The notes below the pieces were generated by a model, which was not told the DNA's origin, did not search any database, and saw only the letters and a list, made by a program, of their open reading frames with translations. Shown here piece by piece: positions 61,690 through 64,000 of a DNA stretch of 64,000 nucleotides (the stretch's first letter is position 1; every line of letters begins with the position of its first letter). The DNA lies in contig ATWA01000006.1 of NCBI GenBank assembly GCA_000421005.1, forward strand, positions 34,699 to 98,698, written 5' to 3'. Position numbers and translations under genes: made by a program. This DNA is from Clostridiales bacterium NK3B98 (GTDB taxonomy: Bacteria; Bacillota; Clostridia; Oscillospirales; Oscillospiraceae).

Positions 61690-62469
61690 ATGGGACTGTT
61701 TGGAAAATTCTTTGACAAGAAAAGCTGCGACATTTGCGGCGGAGAGATCGGCATTCTCGGCAACCGGAAGCTGGAGGACGGCAATCTGTGTAAAAACTGC
61801 GCCGCCAAACTGTCCCCATGGTTCAGCGAGCGCAGGCGCAGCACGGTCGAGCAGATTCGGGAGCAGTTGGATTACCGGGAGGCAAACCGGGAGGAAGTGG
61901 CCCATTTCAACACCACCCGGACGCTGGGCGGACATACCAGGGTGCTGCTGGACGAGGACAACGGCAAGTTTATGGTCACCTCCGCTCGGAATCTTCAGGA
62001 GGCCAACCCGGACGTGATGGACTATTCTCAGGTCACCGGGTGCAAGCTGGACATCAACGAGAGGCGTACCGAGCTGAAACGAAAGGACAAGGACGGAAAG
62101 TCTGTCAGCTTTGTGCCGCCCCGCTATGAGTACGAGTACGACTTCTATGTGGTCATCAATGTGAACCATCCCTATTTTGACGAGATTCGGTTCCAGCTCA
62201 ACGACAGCTCCATTACAATCACGCCCCCCTCTGGCAGCACCGGAAACACGGTGGGCGCCATCGCCCGCTCCAATCTGGAATATCAGGAGGCGCAGCGCAA
62301 CGGCAATGAGATCATCCGTGCCCTGACCCAGGTGCGCCAGCAGGTACGCCGGGAGGCTGCCGCCGCCGCTGCCCCCAAAAAGGCAGTCACCTGCCCGTGG
62401 TGCGGTGCCACCACCACTCCCGACGCCAGCGGCTGCTGCGAATACTGCGGCGGCTCCGTGAATGGATAA
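61690..62469 (+). CDS. DUF4428-type zinc-binding protein
   Basis: 259 aa from ATG 61690 (AAGGAAGG upstream). N-terminal CDICGGEIG and CKNCAAKL (residues ~12-40) form the DUF4428 zinc knuckle. The middle (~75-195) is a beta-rich domain with EYEYDFYVVINVNHPYFDEIRF. An Ala-rich helix leads to a second C-terminal zinc ribbon, CPWCGATTTPDASGCCEYCGG. No membrane segment. The family is common in gut Firmicutes with unknown role. Its own promoter drives it; a weak stem-loop follows. Confidence 0.82.
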   Translation: MGLFGKFFDKKSCDICGGEIGILGNRKLEDGNLCKNCAAKLSPWFSERRRSTVEQIREQLDYREANREEVAHFNTTRTLGGHTRVLLDEDNGKFMVTSARNLQEANPDVMDYSQVTGCKLDINERRTELKRKDKDGKSVSFVPPRYEYEYDFYVVINVNHPYFDEIRFQLNDSSITITPPSGSTGNTVGAIARSNLEYQEAQRNGNEIIRALTQVRQQVRREAAAAAAPKKAVTCPWCGATTTPDASGCCEYCGGSVNG

Positions 62470-62491
62470 GGAAACGCATCACAATGTTCCA

Positions 62492-62519
62492 TCGCCCTTC
62501 CGTTTTTTCGGGAGGGCGA
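62492..62519 (+). terminator. Stem-loop after the DUF4428 gene
   Basis: TCGCCCTTCCG pairs with CGGGAGGGCGA (one G-T pair, 6-nt T loop); no downstream T-run. Confidence 0.55.
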
Positions 62520-62531
62520 CTGTTCTGTCTA

Positions 62532-62560
62532 TTGATTTTTGACTGGATTTACACTATATT
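62532..62560 (+). promoter_or_regulatory. Promoter of the CDF transporter gene
   Basis: TTGATT (62532-62537) and TATATT (62555-62560), 17-bp spacer. Confidence 0.7.
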
Positions 62561-62590
62561 ATTATGAAAACAGGCACAGGAGGGAATGAA

Positions 62591-63688
62591 ATGGATCGTT
62601 CCAAAGAAATTGTCTCTGTAAGCTACAAGGGCATCGGCGTCAATCTGGTGCTGGTGGCATTCAAGGCGGCGGTGGGTCTTCTGGCCAACTCCACCTCGGT
62701 GCTGCTGGATGCGGTGAACAACCTGAGCGACGCTTTGAGTTCGGTGATTACCATTGTGGGCACCAAACTGGCAGAGCGTCCCCCAGACAAGGAGCACCCC
62801 TACGGCTACGGGCGGATTGAGTACATCACTTCCTCTGTGGTGGCAGTGATCGTGCTCATGGCAGGCCTTACCTCTCTCAAGGAGAGCATCGGCAAAATCA
62901 TCGCCCCGGAGGAGACCAGCTATACCTTCGTATCTCTGATGATTCTGGCCGCCGGTGTAGCTGCCAAGCTGCTTCTTGGCAACTACTATCTGAAAAAAGG
63001 GTCGGATCTGCAATCCGGTTCCCTCACCGCCTCCGGCACCGACGCCAAAGGGGACGCAGTCATCTCCCTTGCCACGCTGGTAGCTGCGGGCATCAACCTG
63101 TTCCTCCACCTGAACCTGGACGGATGGATGGGCGCCGTGATTTCCGTGTTCATCCTCAAGGCAGGCTATGAGATTATCACCGACACGGTGGGCAGTCTCA
63201 TCGGAGAGCGCATCGAGTCCGACCTTGCCGCACGGGTAAAGGGGATTATCAACTCCTTCCCGGAGGTACACGGTGCCTATGACCTGACCCTTCACAGCTA
63301 CGGTCCGGAGCAGCAGATTGGCTCTGTCCATGTGGAGCTGGACGACGACATGACCATCCAGCAGCTGGACCACCTGACCCACGCCATTGTAGGCAGGGTG
63401 TACGGAGAGACCGGGGTAATCCTCACCGTAGGCATTTACGCCACCAACACCTCAGACGAGCATTCCCGAGAGATGAAGGAGCATCTCCAGTCTCTCGTGG
63501 CTCAGTGCCCCTCCATTTTACAGATGCACGGCTTCTATGTGCTGGAGGACAATGTCACCTTTGACCTGATTTTCGATTTCTCTGAGCCCCAGCCCAGAGC
63601 ATTGGCGGAGAGCATTCGTAAGCAGATGGAGGAAGCCTTCTCGGACTATCAGTTCCACATCAATCTGGACCGGGATTTCAGCGATTAA
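62591..63688 (+). CDS. Cation diffusion facilitator (CDF) family transporter
   Basis: 365 aa from ATG 62591 (AGGAGGG upstream). Six membrane helices are expected in the first ~210 residues. The transport-site motifs are LLDAVNNLSDALSS in helix 2 and TDAKGDAVISL in helix 5 (DxxxD type); the aspartates rather than histidines suggest Mn or Fe rather than Zn preference, by family knowledge. After the cytoplasmic CDF domain (ARVKGIINSFPEVHGAYDLTLHSYGPEQQIGSVHVELD) there is an extra ~80-residue tail. The TAA stop lies in the left end of the fold-back element. Confidence 0.9.
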   Translation: MDRSKEIVSVSYKGIGVNLVLVAFKAAVGLLANSTSVLLDAVNNLSDALSSVITIVGTKLAERPPDKEHPYGYGRIEYITSSVVAVIVLMAGLTSLKESIGKIIAPEETSYTFVSLMILAAGVAAKLLLGNYYLKKGSDLQSGSLTASGTDAKGDAVISLATLVAAGINLFLHLNLDGWMGAVISVFILKAGYEIITDTVGSLIGERIESDLAARVKGIINSFPEVHGAYDLTLHSYGPEQQIGSVHVELDDDMTIQQLDHLTHAIVGRVYGETGVILTVGIYATNTSDEHSREMKEHLQSLVAQCPSILQMHGFYVLEDNVTFDLIFDFSEPQPRALAESIRKQMEEAFSDYQFHINLDRDFSD

Positions 63689-63852
63689 GGAAGCGCTGAA
63701 TAAATCTCTCGGATGGATGAGCGAGGATGTTTTTTGCCAGTCGGGGATAAAAGACCGAAGAAATACTGACGTATTTCAAGGGATTTTAGACCCGGATGGC
63801 GGAAAACAGACCGCTCAGACGCCGTAGCCTGATTTGTTCAGCGGTTCCTTAA
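63685..63852. mobile_element. 168-bp fold-back (MITE-like) element
   Basis: Ends read TTAAGGAAGCGCTGAATAAA inward on the left; the right end is its complement with two changes over 22 bp. Complementarity continues inward, GAAATAC-TGAC-GTATTTC (63760-63777) forms the apex, and the midpoint of the apex is exactly the midpoint of the element. Both ends carry TTAA. No coding capacity for a transposase. Confidence 0.7.
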
Positions 63853-64000
63853 AGCCCTCCCCCGCCCTTTGGCGCAGCTCATCCAACATTTGTACGCAAC
63901 GCTCTCTGGAGTAGAACCGCTCCAGAGAGTGTATGCTTCTGTGGACGTGGGTTTGCTCCATCCGGTCCGGGGTGAGGGTTTTGCTGTATTCCTCCGGGGT
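63815..64000 (-). CDS. C-terminal fragment of an unknown protein, 5' end outside window
   Basis: 61 residues are visible (from TPEEYSKTLTPDRMEQTHV), running in from the right edge and ending at TGA 63815. RSIHSLERFYSRERCVQMLDELRQRAG is helical and charged; I do not recognise the family. The last ~12 residues (KEPLNKSGYGV region) and the stop are encoded by the right arm of the fold-back element, so the native C-terminus has probably been replaced. Confidence 0.6.
   Translation of the reverse strand, partial: TPEEYSKTLTPDRMEQTHVHRSIHSLERFYSRERCVQMLDELRQRAGEGFKEPLNKSGYGV

Noticed and set aside
61311..61715. 134-residue plus-strand open frame
   Set aside because: Crosses both divergent promoters and the start of the DUF4428 gene in another frame.

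Overview
The window looks like the chromosome of a spore-forming, anaerobic, butyrate-producing Clostridia of the Oscillospirales type (Oscillospiraceae, Flavonifractor/Oscillibacter-like). The grounds are a GC-rich, ctg/ggc/gtg-dominated codon usage, a SleB-type spore cortex hydrolase, a complete crotonyl-CoA to butyryl-CoA gene set with electron-transfer flavoprotein, a small 2[4Fe-4S] ferredoxin, meso-diaminopimelate dehydrogenase, and typical low-GC-lineage gene orders (smc-ftsY, rph-rdgB, yhbY-nadD-yqeK-rsfS). Genus-level placement is inference. No rRNA, tRNA, CRISPR array, integrase or prophage was seen.

Layout. 1-7.5 kb: a large TagF-like CDP-glycerol glycerophosphotransferase running off the left edge, an acyl-CoA carboxylase carboxyltransferase subunit, SleB, a rubredoxin/FMN glutamate-synthase-like enzyme and a lysozyme-fold-like protein. 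7.5-15 kb: a PfkB sugar kinase, a cytoplasmic LacI-sensor/GGDEF protein, a DUF1846 protein, cardiolipin synthase and a flavin-type small protein. 15-21.2 kb: a deoxy-sugar operon (rhaB, an AraA-type isomerase in place of RhaA, rhaD, fucO) with a divergent AraC regulator and a 21-bp-period direct repeat over the promoter. 21.2-28.4 kb: DUF1622 plus ddh, a two-component system, a tandem-OB SSB-like protein, an RlmI-like methyltransferase and murC. 28.5-33.6 kb: crt-hbd-bcd-etfB-etfA with a Rex-like palindrome at the start site. 34-36 kb: a GH32 beta-fructosidase and rpsU. 36.2-46.9 kb: one long housekeeping operon, smc-ftsY-rph-rdgB-zinc ribbon-yhbY-nadD/yqeK-rsfS-leuS. 47-64 kb: mixed housekeeping genes (greA-lysS, ylmH, metF, ferredoxin, a sugar-ABC ATPase), a ParB-like/BMP fusion protein, a CDF metal transporter and, at the right edge, a partial unknown gene.

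The most unusual material is of two kinds. One is small mobile or repeat structure: a perfectly symmetric 168-bp fold-back element at 63685-63852 that appears to supply the C-terminal tail of the edge gene; a 220-bp element at 47071-47290 with near-terminal inverted repeats and an 11-bp flanking direct repeat; and a family of GC-rich palindromes (two full copies and a solo arm). The other is unusual protein architecture: the ParB-like/BMP protein, LysRS with an EMAP/MetG-like tRNA-binding tail, a NadD-YqeK fusion, a tandem OB-fold protein, and the non-orthologous isomerase in the rhamnose operon. I did not see an obvious wholly new multi-gene system. Promoter, terminator and operator calls are by eye against sigma-A and stem-loop consensus.
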